DNA of 64,000 nucleotides from positions 221,701 through 285,700 of the forward strand of contig VWZS01000294.1 of assembly GCA_013397075.1 (NCBI GenBank), written 5' to 3'. The translations under genes and the position numbers were made by a program. The notes under the pieces are model-generated. The model was not told the origin of the DNA. It ran no database searches and saw only the letters and a program-made list of their open reading frames with translations. Positions 26,901 through 37,920 of this stretch are shown here, in pieces (the first letter of the stretch is position 1; each line of letters starts with the position of its first letter). Source of the stretch: Rhabdornis inornatus. Taxonomy: Eukaryota > Chordata > Aves > Passeriformes > Rhabdornithidae.

Positions 26901-29900
26901 AGGAGGGAGTGGTAGCACAGAACACAAAGCTGATGTTGTTATCTCACGGATATGTCATCCAATCCCCCTTATCTTTTTTCACTGGTCCTTTCCTCATGTA
27001 CCTTTTCCCAAATATCCCTTCTTGATGTATTTGCTTTCAGCCCCAGCCCTCTGCTTCCTTCCAACTTTCTCTCCAAATCACTGTCCATGCATGAAGTACT
27101 CAATAGATGGAATTGCAGTTTAAGGCAATCCTGTAAAACATCAACAGATAAAAAGGCTTCAAGAGATCTGCCAAGAGAGCCTAGGAAGAGACTTCAGAGT
27201 TGAGGAAAAAGAATATCAGAACAACTTTTGGGTTTGTGATGTGACTTGCAAGTATTTTCCAAAGGAAAGAAATCCCAGAAATACACAGCAGAGGCAAGAA
27301 CTGGGATGAAGTTGTGGCACGCACTCTCAGTCTCAAGAAGAGACAAGAAGCTTCAGTGCTCTCATCCTACATGTGCAATTCTCACATTTTAGACATAATC
27401 TAGGAGAAAGTGCTATCAGTGATAAAAATTTTGGATGAGAAGTTAAGCTGACATTATGCATGTAAGTATAAGCTGTGGGAGAACTGAGTTTCTTAGAGAA
27501 ACTTTGTGTATCTGCCCCCTATTCCTACAGCCTGTCCCTGAATTCTCACTCACAGAGCTCAAGCTTCAAGAATGTTTCCACCCATGCTGCCTATTCATCT
27601 GAAAAACTGTTTCAAAAACAGTTCTACAAGCAGTTTCAAGCAAGACTCAGCAACAGGTACTCAGTCACGTGCTTGTCCTTCCAAAACAAAAGCATCATCC
27701 CCTGCAGAAATTCATGTCCCAGCTGTTCCAGGCCCTGCTCCCTGCTCTGAAGAGCCATAAGGGAACACATTTACCTGGATTTAACTGTGCTATGTGCTAC
27801 CAGAACAGTAGGAAACAAATAAGAACAATGGGCCATCAATCTGCTCAGTTTTGTGCAAATTTAAATAAGAATTAGTCATTCAGAATCTTAATTTCTAATT
27901 ATAACAAGCAATAAATAACCCTTGATTCAGCCTGAATACATTTAGGCAAATGACATTTTTCTGTTTCACATTTCCATTACTTCAGCCTGGTTATTTTCAA
28001 AGACAAGAACCACTTGCTCTACAATAACGTGACACCCTTGAGCTGGATTAAACATGCTGTATTCTTGCAAAGTTGGCTATTTTTACACTTCAATCGTCAA
28101 AGCAAAAATTGGCAGTATCATACAGCTCTAGTCAGGAGTCAAGTTTCCAACTGTGAAATGAAATTCTGTGAAGCAATTGAGTACGTGCAGTAGGAAAAAA
28201 AAAACCAACTGCTATCCCCATGTCTAGTTGATAATGATTTCCTTTTATAAAATGTATTGAATTGCCATTTATAAAATGAACTACTTTAAAGGAGAGACCT
28301 GGGTGCCAGTGACAAGTTGCTGAAGTTATCAAATTCTTCAGGGAAGGTTTTGCACATATCTCTTCAAGACACAGAACAAGACAAAGATGAGACATGAAGA
28401 AAAGATAACCTTTTGAGCAAAAGAAATTGTTCAAGGCATTTGATAAATACATCAAACATCTAATAAAGTTTGGAGCCACAGAGGATTAAAAATGACAGTA
28501 AGTCCACCTAATATGAATTCCAGAGTGTGTTTCTTCAGACATTTAAGAGGATTTCTTTTAATCTCAGAAAAAATATTAAGCTGATAAAAATTATTTTTAA
28601 AAATAAAAATAAATAAAAGTAAAGCCCTTAATAAGGATTTTGGAGTTAGGCGACCTGAGAGGAGCCAAGGAGTACAGGAAGAGTAAAGTTCATGATTTCC
28701 AAGGTAAGGAGGACCAACGTAAATTTTCCTAACATAGGCTGGCTATTTCAGGACCTTCTCCTGCAGCCCTCCATTACTAAAACCTTGACACATAAACCTG
28801 ATACAGCAGGAAACTGTCCCATGGAAAGGTTGTGAAAAGACACCCAATTTTAGGCGGAGAAGGAGAACACACACACAGAACATTCCAACACAAGCACCTG
28901 CACACTATCAAAATCCAGCTTATGTTCCACGAGAATGTTTGGATATGTCACAGAAGCAGATCCACTGCCAAACAATGTGGCAAAACACTAACTGAAGATT
29001 CCCATTTGGAAAAATAGTGGTTAATCAGCTCTGGGGCTGCATTTGTAGTTTGCAGCTTGACACAAACTTTGTTTTGCAACCTATGGTAAGGCAGTAGCTG
29101 CAAACCTTTTGAAAACACCCTCCTACAAAATAAACCTTTTGGTTATTCCATTATGGAAATTTATCAGTAAAATATTTCCTCCTATTAATTTGACTGGTAA
29201 AACTGTCAAATCCTAGACTTCCTAGCAGAGTGACCTTGTTAGTGCTTGTAATGAAGATGATGTGAGTCCTCATCACTGTCACTTCATTTTAAGTTCACAT
29301 TTAAAGTGAATGAGTCAGTACAGCCTGAATTACATAGAAAATACAAAACCAAATCCAAGACAAAATATTGACTTTCGCAGCATGCCTGACTGCTGACCAA
29401 GCAGCCAGTTCTGACACAAAAAGTGTCTGTGCTTTGGCAGATGTTAGCTCTTTGTTGACCTCATAAACAAAGGTGATAATGTTGATGCACAATGAATATA
29501 AACCAGGCCACCAGCAGACTTCACATTCAACATTTCAAACAGTTAATATTTCATTACAATGATCACTGATAGGTGATGCACTCAATTGCACCAGCACATT
29601 ACAAAAACATTCTGAAAAACTAAGTTTGGAGAAGAAGTCAGTGAAGAGGTCACTGGAGGAACTGACAGGTTCATACATAAATAAAATAGGTAGACTGAAC
29701 TGGAATGCCACTAATGAATCAAAATACAATAAGAAACATGCATATTTTCTTGTCACATATTTGCAGGGGGGTGAAATATTACCCAGTTCCTTCAGGACCT
29801 GTGGCTGCATCTCATCAGGTCCCATGAACCAGTGCTCCTCCAAGTACTTTTAGCAACTTCAGACGTTCCAGCTTTGAGCCGTGAGAGCTAAGATGATAAA

Positions 29901-32900
29901 TCATTTTTGTATATTCACTGATGTCAAAACTGAAATTACACAATTTCACCTCTTGTCAACACCGGCATGTCTGTGTATGGTACCTGAGAATGGCTTGTAA
30001 AAACATCAGTTACTGTTCTTTCATCATGGTAAATCAGCAGTAACCACACTGCCAAGCATCCTTGCTGTAAAAGACACAGTTAAAAGCTGTTGTCACAAGT
30101 GAATTTATAGTCTAACAACATATAAACAAGAAAAATTAGAGCAATACTTGCTAAACAGCTAAACCATCTGTCATAATTAGAGAGAGAAAGTAATAGTACA
30201 GAGAGCTCTTGCTGATGGCCAACTAGAAGTTGCAGGAAACATCAGTCCAGAGAGTGTACTGTGAAAGTACTTAAAACAATAGTAAACAGGGGTGTCATCA
30301 CATTGTTACAATAAGCTGTAGATGAATGCAAATTCATCTTCAATAGTTAAAAGTGCATTTTTGCATAAAAAGTACCTAATAGAAAAGCATTTCTCCCTCC
30401 ACCTTTATGTCTCTCTAACTGCTGTACTTCTTTTGGCATTGTCTCATAGAAACCCTCAGCACTGGGAATCACCCACAGCATGCCCACAACGACTGAAAAA
30501 AAAACCAAAACACTCACCACACTGGGCAAATGCTCTTCAATTTTTGGTTCTTATGCTTGGTCACCCCTTTTCATGGAAATTACAGAAACTTGGTATCTTA
30601 ATATACCACTTTACCACATATACAGTTGGACATGCTGTCTACACAAAAAAGCCCTTTTCAATTCATTGTACATCAACTGCATGACTCGGTACTTTGAATG
30701 CAACTTGGCTTTTTTTAACTTGTAAAAAAAACCAAACTGGGTAGGTTAAACACCTCCTTCAAAACTTGGCAGCATTTATAGGTTAGCCCAATATTAGACA
30801 AATTTTAGTCTACTGTAAAGAATATCACAACATCTATCATGGTTTTGGAAATGCCATACCTAATTGACAACACTGATTTTATTAAATGGAGCTCTAGCCC
30901 TCAGCATTTCTTTCCAAGATTAAGGGACAAAAAAAACATGATCAATTTTTTTTTTTTAAACTCAATTACTAATTTTTTTTTAAGACACATGCAAGTCTTT
31001 CACTTACCTCAGAGTGACAATCCATATAGCTGTGAACAACTAGAAACAAGGCATCAGTGGAAGACTTTATAAATAATAGGTTTTACAGATAATACAAGAA
31101 TATGAATATATTAGAAAGGCTTGTGCATGATTAAAGAATTGTAAAGAATGAAAAAGACATAAAACTATGTCTGACAAGTATGTGAATCATATATATCATA
31201 TGTATATTAGAATAACCATATTTTGAAGGCTCTTTTTTACTTCTGTGCATATTTTGAACTACATGATGGAGAAACCAATAAGAAGACTTTAAATATTAAA
31301 ATATCCCTTTTTAAACTGTAGAAAAAATAAGCACAAACAGGGCAGAAAAATTAAGGGCATTTTTTGCTTTTACCACCAAGTAAACTGAGTATTGCACCTG
31401 CAAGGAAAAATTATGATTTCAGGGCTTCTAAGATATTCTTACAAAAGATCTCCTTCAAGCACAAGATTTAGCAACCAAGCAATGGCTGTTACAATGAGAT
31501 AGTTCAAAGTGCAAATAATTATAATGCTGCTTGCTGTAATTGCAAACCAACAGCCTTGGTGTCTATGATAAAAATATAGAGCTTTGCATACTCCATTTTA
31601 GAGAAAGACATGAAGACAAAATAAATAATGCAAAGTGGCTTTTACTAACTGTGCAACTGTTGTAATCCTCATGAAGCCTCTAGAAAAGGTTCTGTGTAAC
31701 CAACCTTCCCTCAGGTATTTTAAACAGTCTTGTGGGAAGTTTAATTAATGCTGCCAAAGAATAATGAAAAAAGTAATTCTGTCGGGGTAAAATATTATTG
31801 TTAGACACTTATTTCAGCTGATAGTACATAAAAATGAGACTCTGCTTCCATAAGGAATTGCTTACATGAAGGGGCAATTTTGGAACTATTTCACATAATA
31901 TGAAAATAAATTTATCTAGGTAATTGCCAAAACTGTGATTTTGCCACTATGCACATCCAACTTAGCTGCTTTCATGAGTAGCACTCAATCTATAAACTTG
32001 TGCTCAACTCTTCATACTACCTGTGTTTTTCACTAAAAAAATTACACTAATAAGCAGAGACACAGTGAAGAAGTTCCTACAGCACTTTTATACTCATGAT
32101 GGCTTAAAAGTATGAATTACACAGGTACTGTGTTACTTCCCCCTACAATCCTAATGGCAAACCAAATGATACAACCAGAGTTAACAGGCAAAATTCAGAT
32201 GCAAAAACCCACTTCTGGGTTTTAAACAGGTGCAAAAATAATACTATTTTAATTCAGGTTGAGAGCAGTAACTTGAGCTTCATATGTTAATTCTTATGTT
32301 AGCATGTTAACTGTAAAAGGTTAAAAATGTTAATTATACAGCCTTAAGGACAACTTGTGGAGTGCTGGCTGACAAAATGATAACAGTAGACTGTCAAGAA
32401 GATGATGCACACAAAGATACTGCAGTACAAAATGAAACTTCCAATTATTTTATTCTCTTGTTCACTGAAATCTGCTTAAGTAATATTTTAATACCTACCA
32501 TCTTATTTTGAATATCATCATACCTGGGAAATACAATTAATTAATGCACTAGGCATTAGCAGCGTCTGGAGCTCGGGAAAGAGTTTGATTTGTCTCATGT
32601 GATAATTTTCTCATGCCCTAATACCAAATAACATATATGTATTCTGCAGTAGTGCTGTAGTTTGGATGAGCTCTTTCTGCCAATATAAACTAATGTTGCT
32701 GCCAAGAAAAGCACAAATGTCATGCATCTATTTCCACCTTTTTAATGCTACAACTGTTTCACACCTTTCTGTGGGCCAGTTAGGCCTTTGTGCCTCTACA
32801 CCCTGAACTGGATCTGCAAAATTATCCAGTCCAAAGAACAGCTGGGGGAGGAAAGTGTCCTTTGAACTATGCCCTGAAAAAATTATTTTCAGCGCATATT

Positions 32901-35430
32901 TACATTTGAAAGTAACTGTTTCACACCTTAAGGAAGGGTTGCACTTTTAGAAGCTTGACTGGTTGCAACAACTAGAATGTAAGAATAAAAGATTCTATTT
33001 CCCCTTACAGCCTCCTCCCACAGGCATCCTGTTGCTACTAATGTCTGCAACAAATCTGTAACTGTTTCCAAAGGACCACTGCTTTACAATTTCACGTCAA
33101 GGTTTTCAGCTTTTCACTGTGCTAAATAAAAATGCTTCCCATACCAACACCTCTTTCTGTAGCTGAAGATCCCCACGTTATTTTTAATACTATTAATTGT
33201 TTATTTGACATTTGTAAGATACTTTTGTATTTCAGAACACCTACTTAGTGGAAGAAAAACAATTATGACAAATGAGGCAAGCTAATTATCCTTATGAAAG
33301 ACATACCGCTACAACTGTGAAATCAGACTGACTAACAAATTACTCTATCAGAGATATTTTCCATCTCTGATAACCCATACTTTTTCTAAAAAATGTGTAA
33401 TTAATATCCATTATATAATGTCTCTCCCAGCTTCTACTCACCCTTTCCCTTTAATTACTTAGCATTTAACAACTGCTTAATCTTGACCTTATGACTGAAG
33501 AGAGGTTAATTCCTAAGCTGAATGCTAGACAAAATAATTTATCGTGTCAACAAAAACAGAGGACAATTTCTGTAGAAAAGCAATGTTTTTGTGTCACCAA
33601 TGACAGTTGTTTTGTCTCCTGAGCCCTCTGTCCATGACACTAGCAAAACAGTTTAGGGAGTTTATGCTATTTAAAAGCTTTCATGAAGTACACACATCCA
33701 AACTTGATCACACATAGTTTCAGCATTTAAAAACAGCTGTTTACTTACACACAAGAGAGCATTTTAAAAGCCAGTATGACTTTATCTTGGTTCTCTCACT
33801 GTATCTGTGATTGGCAGTTTCAACCCCCAAGTATGACTCTGTAAATTTTGCAAAACATACACTAAGCTTTCTATGCTTCTTCCTTCCACCAAGATTATAA
33901 AAGATAGATCCTGTGCCTTACTTTCTTTAGCTACCTGTGCTTTTTTTTTTTTTCTTATCTGTATTTTTTTGGCATCTAGATCTAGAAGAGAAACATTCTT
34001 TGTGGGGAAATGTCAGTAAGAAAGCAGCACCTGAAAGAAGTCATATTCACAGCAGCAAAATGTAACATATTATTGAAGATGAAAAAGATAACCTGGCAAA
34101 AAGTAATAGGTTTTTTAAAGGAAGAGAAAATGGTAGACATAAAAGTAATTAATTCTGTAATTCCCACAGCTTATGTGTGAGTTAGACTGCCTGTTTACAA
34201 AGGCAAACAGTGGAGCATTTGGCATCTCCTGTAAAAATCTGCCTTGCTACCTGATTATCCTCATCATAATTAAGGTATCTCATATTTCTAACACTTCAGA
34301 AGATGTTTACAAGAAAGAACACTTACTTTGTATCAGTTTACGTTTTGAAGGAGAAAACAGATTTCAGTGTCCAGGTCTATTTCTCCAGCTGCAAAACAAC
34401 AACTCTAGATATCTACCACCTTCTAATCATACTTACCTAGAGATCCCTGCTTCTGTCTACAGAGAAAACATCTGGAGAGCATCTAGGATTAAACTGCTAT
34501 TGCTAATGCAACTGTGCAACAGGAAATCTTCATGCCTCTATTCAGCATCTCCTCTGCAGCAACACTATAAAACCCACTACGGGATGAGAAGAGCTACATT
34601 AAAAGAAGAATATTTGTTATAAAGATGATAAAGCAGATTGCAGAGCACCATCATGTCATTAATTCCAATTAGAAAATGCTTGGGCAAAGGGGGAGCAGAG
34701 CGGGAGAAGAGGCCTGGCTGCCTGAACAGCAATGGAATTTAACAAGAACAGGGAAACATCTTTCAATAGACGTCAGAATTAGCACGTGGAGGGGAAAAAA
34801 TATTGCAAACTCTGACAAATAAAAATAGAAGGAAAAGAAAAAATATGTGAAAAGCAACTAGCTAAGGAAATCACAACTAGATCCACAAGTAATGACAAAA
34901 GGTTCTGTATCACCTGTTAATGGTCAAGGACCACCAACTAATGTAATTAAACCTCACTTCTCAAAGTCATTTTAACGTATTTTTTATTGAAGTATTACTT
35001 GGGTGAGCATAAAAATCCTGGATTTCTATCCTTTGGCAGTACATGAATACGCAGAAAGGCTATGAAAAAAACAATTTGCTTCCTTACAACACTGAGATGC
35101 CAGCATTAAACTTCTTTTCCTGAAAATAAAAGAAAGAGTTTGTCTTTAAAATAACTCATTTAAGAAAAAAAAGATTGAGACCACCAATATTGGACGTAAC
35201 TTTTGGCAAATGTGAAGGGTGCTGGGGGTCTTTCTTTCCCTTCACATTGACAAAGTTTCTTTAAAGTTTAAACAGGCCACAATATAGTCAATAAAAGTAG
35301 TGATACCGTATAAATAAGTAATGTACAAATCACTACCATCCATCATGACAGAGAAACCCTTTAAAAGAAGAGCTTGTAGTGACAGGACAAGNTACTACAT
35401 TTTTCGTCCATTTAGCGGGGTCCAGGAGTT
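20918..35430. other. Gene desert upstream of COX7C, 14.5 kb
   Basis: AT-rich sequence without a recognisable coding exon, RNA gene or young transposon. Frames such as 25750-26094 (+) and 34173-34622 (+) lack any motif I know. It includes the 33.35 kb hairpin and a CpG-containing block near 23.8-23.93 kb. Distant enhancers or lncRNAs cannot be excluded by eye. Confidence 0.5.
33346..33372. repeat. Perfect 10-bp inverted repeat, 7-nt loop
   Basis: TATCAGAGAT at 33346-33355 and its exact complement ATCTCTGATA at 33363-33372 are separated by ATTTTCC. Function unknown. Confidence 0.85.
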
Positions 35431-35439
35431 CTACATCAA

Positions 35440-35696
35440 AACTGGTCCAGTGCAGCTGCCGAAAACTACCGGCGGACCCTTCGGACCCNGCTCCCGGGGA
35501 GCGCGCGAAGGCCTCGACCAACCGCAGGCCGTCGTTTGGCACCACGTGATCACGCGGAACTACAACTCCCGTCATGCCACGTGGAGGTCTCTTCCTGGTT
35601 CCTGGTTCCCGGTTCCGGTTCCGGCTCCCGTCGGCCGCGCCACCCTCGGGAAGGTCGCGCAGGGCGGACGAGTGCCGGCTGCTTCTTGCCCCTATC
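35440..35696 (+). promoter_or_regulatory. COX7C: COX7C CpG-island promoter and 5' UTR
   Basis: Base composition switches abruptly from AT-rich to GC-rich with dense CpG at about 35440 and stays so to about 35850. No TATA box is visible. A ZNF143-type element lies at 35559-35578 between two CACGTG E-boxes (35543-35548 and 35578-35583). Just downstream is a pyrimidine stretch TCTCTTCCT (35588-35596), a plausible 5'-TOP-like start site at C35589 or nearby, giving a 5' UTR of about 108 nt. Repeats of GGTTCC at about 35595-35625 read as GGAACC on the other strand. The N at 35489 means some upstream promoter sequence may be missing. The start-site position is inferred. Confidence 0.8.
35559..35578 (+). 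promoter_or_regulatory. ZNF143/THAP11-type promoter motif
   Basis: ACTACAACTCCCGTCATGCC closely matches the long ZNF143 (Staf/SBS) consensus of the form ACTACAAnTCCCAGmATGC. It lies about 120-140 bp upstream of the COX7C ATG in a TATA-less CpG island, the usual setting for this factor. Confidence 0.8.
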
Positions 35697-36859
35697 ATGT
35701 TTTCCGCCGGCGTCCGCCGCTTCGCTACCTCCGCCATCCGCCGCAGCCACTATGAGGAGGGACCCGGGAAGGTGGGCAGTGGCGTCCTGGCCCGCTGAAG
35801 GTCGCGGGGAGGGGGATGGCGGGATGGCGGTTGGTGGCTGCCTTGTGCCTTGTTGGTGTTGTGTGGGCTTTGGAGTGGCGCGGTGGTGCCCGGACAGCCA
35901 CACAGCACTGATCGTGTGGTGACGGACCCCAGCGCCTTTCCCTGCGGTGGTACAGATGATGAGCATTGCGGTATGAGGGGTAACGATGATACTGTAAACG
36001 CTTTCTGATGTACCTGGCGTGTTTTTCTCAAGCCTTCGGTCTAAAAGCTTGATTTTACATGCGTAACTGGTAGGAGGAAATTCTTCATGGTGAAGATGAT
36101 AAAATGCCAGAACACTGGGGGGCCTGTGGATATGTGTTCTCAGGAGCCTTTATATTTGACTGCATGAGACCTGCGGTAAACTGTCCCCACCTTGGGCTGG
36201 AGGGGGAGGAGAAGAGGGGACGAAGTGACCTCCAGAGGTCACAAGCAGGCTGTAATCATGGAGTGTCTGGGTTGGAAGAGACCTTAAAGATCATTTTATT
36301 CCACCCCCTACCGTGGGCCGAGACACCTCCCCACCATTCCAGGCTGCTCCAAGCCCCAGCCTGGCCTTGGACACTTCCAGGGATCCAGGGGCAGCCACAG
36401 CTTCTCTGGGTACCCTGTGCCAGGGCCTCCCCACCCTCATGGCAAAGAATTTATTTTTACCATCCAGCTGAAATCCCCCCTTTTTCAGTTAGAATCTGTT
36501 CCCTCTTGTCCTGTCGCTGTAATTCTTCAGGAAGAGTCCATGTTCAGCTTTCCTGTAGGTACCCTTCAGATACTGGAAGGTTATTTATTACCCTAAATAC
36601 TGTGTTTCTTTCCCTGGGAAACACTGAAAATGGTTTGAAACTGCATATTTGTTTTTTCTGGTATTCATAGCAATTCTGAATGGGTTATAAAGGAGTTAAT
36701 GCTTTGATTGCAATGGTAAAACTCCGTTTTTTTTCTCTTTAGAACCTCCCATTCTCCGTGGACAACAAGTGGCGGCTGCTGGCAATGATGTGTGTGTTCT
36801 TTGGGAGTGGGTTTGGTGCCCCTTTCTTCATAGTCAGACACCAGCTCCTGAAGAAATGA
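35697..36859 (+). CDS. COX7C: Cytochrome c oxidase subunit 7C precursor (two coding exons)
   Basis: Nuclear-encoded small subunit of mitochondrial complex IV in the inner membrane; it spans the membrane once and supports assembly and stability rather than catalysis. Coding sequence joins 35697-35771 (25 codons) to 36743-36859 (38 codons plus TGA), giving 63 residues, the same as the human protein. Residues 1-16 are an arginine-rich import presequence (MFSAGVRRFATSAIRR). The mature part starts SHYEEGPGKNLPFSVDNKW, almost as in mammals, and is 47 residues. A hydrophobic helix covers about residues 37-56, followed by the conserved VRHQLLK end. Splice sites are AAG|GTGGGC and a pyrimidine-rich TTTAG|AAC; intron 1 is phase 0 and 971 bp. 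The stop lies 9 nt before the next exon junction, so nonsense-mediated decay is not expected. Identification rests on near-complete match to the family as I know it. Confidence 0.97.
35816..35830 (+). promoter_or_regulatory. Paired YY1-like cores in COX7C intron 1
   Basis: Two ATGGCGG cores at 35816-35822 and 35824-35830, start to start 8 bp, just inside intron 1 at the edge of the CpG island. ATGGCGG is the core of the YY1 site. From memory, a role for YY1 has been reported for the bovine COX7C promoter. Use here is inferred. Confidence 0.45.
35949..36014 (+). ncRNA. SNORD138: C/D-box snoRNA, SNORD138/MIR3607-like, in COX7C intron 1
   Basis: A 66-nt element with a perfect 5-bp terminal stem (GGTAC 35949-35953 with GTACC 36010-36014), a consensus C box ATGATGA (35956-35962) and a D box CTGA (36005-36008). 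A weak C'-like ATGATA is at 35986-35991. The 20 bases at 35991-36010, ACTGTAAACGCTTTCTGATG, equal human miR-3607-3p as I remember it, and that locus (also annotated as SNORD138) lies inside human COX7C. The RNA would be released from the spliced intron. The methylation target is not identified; the guide upstream of D would be GTAAACGCTTT. It starts 177 nt after the 5' splice site. Confidence 0.88.
36254..36595 (-). mobile_element. CR1 LINE fragment inside COX7C intron 1
   Basis: AATCATGGAGTGTCTGGGTT opens a reverse-complemented CR1 3' end, continuing with GGAAGAGACCTTAAAGATCA, GGCTGCTCCAAGCCCCAGCC and CAGGGATCCAGGGGCAGCC, and ending near CAGATACTGGAAGG. It is about 340 bp, antisense to COX7C, and adds to the distance between the snoRNA and the 3' splice site. 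The 188-codon + frame at 36104-36670 is an artefact of this element. Confidence 0.92.
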
Positions 36860-37179
36860 AGAGGACAGGTTGTAGCTGCACTTGCTGGGTAACTGCTTTT
36901 GTTGGATTTTGTAGCACAGTGGAATTTTATGAGCCTGACCTTGTCAGAAACCTTTCTAATCCTCAGCCTTTTGCTTCAGTCCAGGTGCTGAAGTGTCGTG
37001 GCCTGCAGTTGCATAATAATAACTGAAACAGTGAGCAGGTGGAAGTTTGTGTCACAGAGCTGCTGCACTCGGTGGTTTGTGACCTTTGCCTCCCCAGAGG
37101 CCACTCCTCTCTGCCTGCAGCTCCTGGCTGTGACCAAAACTATGTCTGTTTCCTCCCCTGGTGTGACCTTTGGGAGTCA

Positions 37180-37247
37180 CTGGCACGTGTGATGTGACAG
37201 AACAGGATGAGAAACTGTGATGCTGTAAACGCTTTCTGATGTGCCAG
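37180..37247 (+). ncRNA. Second SNORD138-like C/D-box snoRNA, in COX7C intron 2
   Basis: A 68-nt element with a perfect 7-bp terminal stem (CTGGCAC 37180-37186 with GTGCCAG 37241-37247), a C box GTGATGT (37189-37195, one mismatch to RTGATGA) and a D box CTGA (37236-37239). A C'-like GTGATGC is at 37217-37223. Positions 37223-37241 repeat 19 bases of the intron 1 copy exactly (CTGTAAACGCTTTCTGATG), whereas the 5' half and the stems have changed. The paired stem changes argue for a functional paralogue that keeps the same D-box guide. It starts 311 nt after the 5' splice site of intron 2 (36869-37808). Confidence 0.78.
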
Positions 37248-37808
37248 ACAAAGCTCCGGGGAAAGTTACATTTTCTTGAACCTGTATCAAAACAGTCTCA
37301 CCATCTACATCATTCACTGGTTACTGTCTAATTAAGATAAAGTCATTGACAGAAATTAATTGGTGCTTGCTGATCCTAGCAAAGCAAGCCTCAGACATGA
37401 CTCAGACTGTGGAACCATGTCACTTCCAGTTGAAAGCCCACTACAGTTTGTTTTAAGGTGATTCCACTTTGGAAATAACCTGGTATTGTCTGTAATCTGG
37501 GAAACTAAACAGTTTTCAGGAGCTTTGGTGGCCCTGATACTTTTCAAAAGGAAGTAACAGTCCTCATTGCAATCTCATAATTGGAACAGATTCCAGTTTG
37601 ATGTTCATTCCACCCTCAACTGAGGAAAAAACCAAAATCAGCAGACTTGTATTGAAGTTGAGCATTTAGAACTGTGTGGTTTCAGGCAAGTCGAGGCCTC
37701 TGATGCAAAACCAGACAGAGGATGAAGCAGTCTTCAAATCAGAAATTCTAATTAAAATGCTTGTTTATTACAGGGCTCTTAAATTTCTTTAATTTCTTTT
37801 TCTTGCAG

Positions 37809-37905
37809 AGTTGAAGTCTTCTACACAGCATCGTTCAATGGGGAAATGATAGCTGCAAGCATGCTGGATGTCTCTAAATAAAATGTTAAACCCCATGGCC
37901 CTGGA
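37809..37905 (+). other. COX7C: COX7C terminal exon, entirely 3' UTR
   Basis: Exon 2 ends at 36868 (GACAG|GTTGTA) nine bases after the stop codon. The acceptor TTCTTGCAG at 37800-37808 opens exon 3. Its end is inferred from the AATAAA at 37877 and a GT-rich stretch at about 37907-37920; cleavage is probably 10-25 nt after the signal. A three-exon gene with a non-coding last exon matches my memory of the mammalian gene. Confidence 0.82.
37877..37882 (+). terminator. COX7C: COX7C polyadenylation signal AATAAA
   Basis: Canonical hexamer in the terminal exon, followed about 25-40 bases later by GT-rich sequence (CTGTGTGTTTTGTG), the usual downstream element. Confidence 0.88.
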
Positions 37906-37920
37906 CTGTGTGTTTTGTGA

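Noticed and set aside
35321..35966. Several overlapping frames of 93-144 codons on both strands around the COX7C promoter
   Set aside because: Stop codons are rare in CpG-island DNA, two frames cross Ns, and the frame of the real COX7C exon explains the only conserved protein sequence.
35991..36010. Interpretation of the miR-3607-3p match as a canonical microRNA gene
   Set aside because: The flanks form a short terminal stem with C and D boxes, not a long Drosha-type hairpin, so a snoRNA with possible snoRNA-derived fragments is the better reading.
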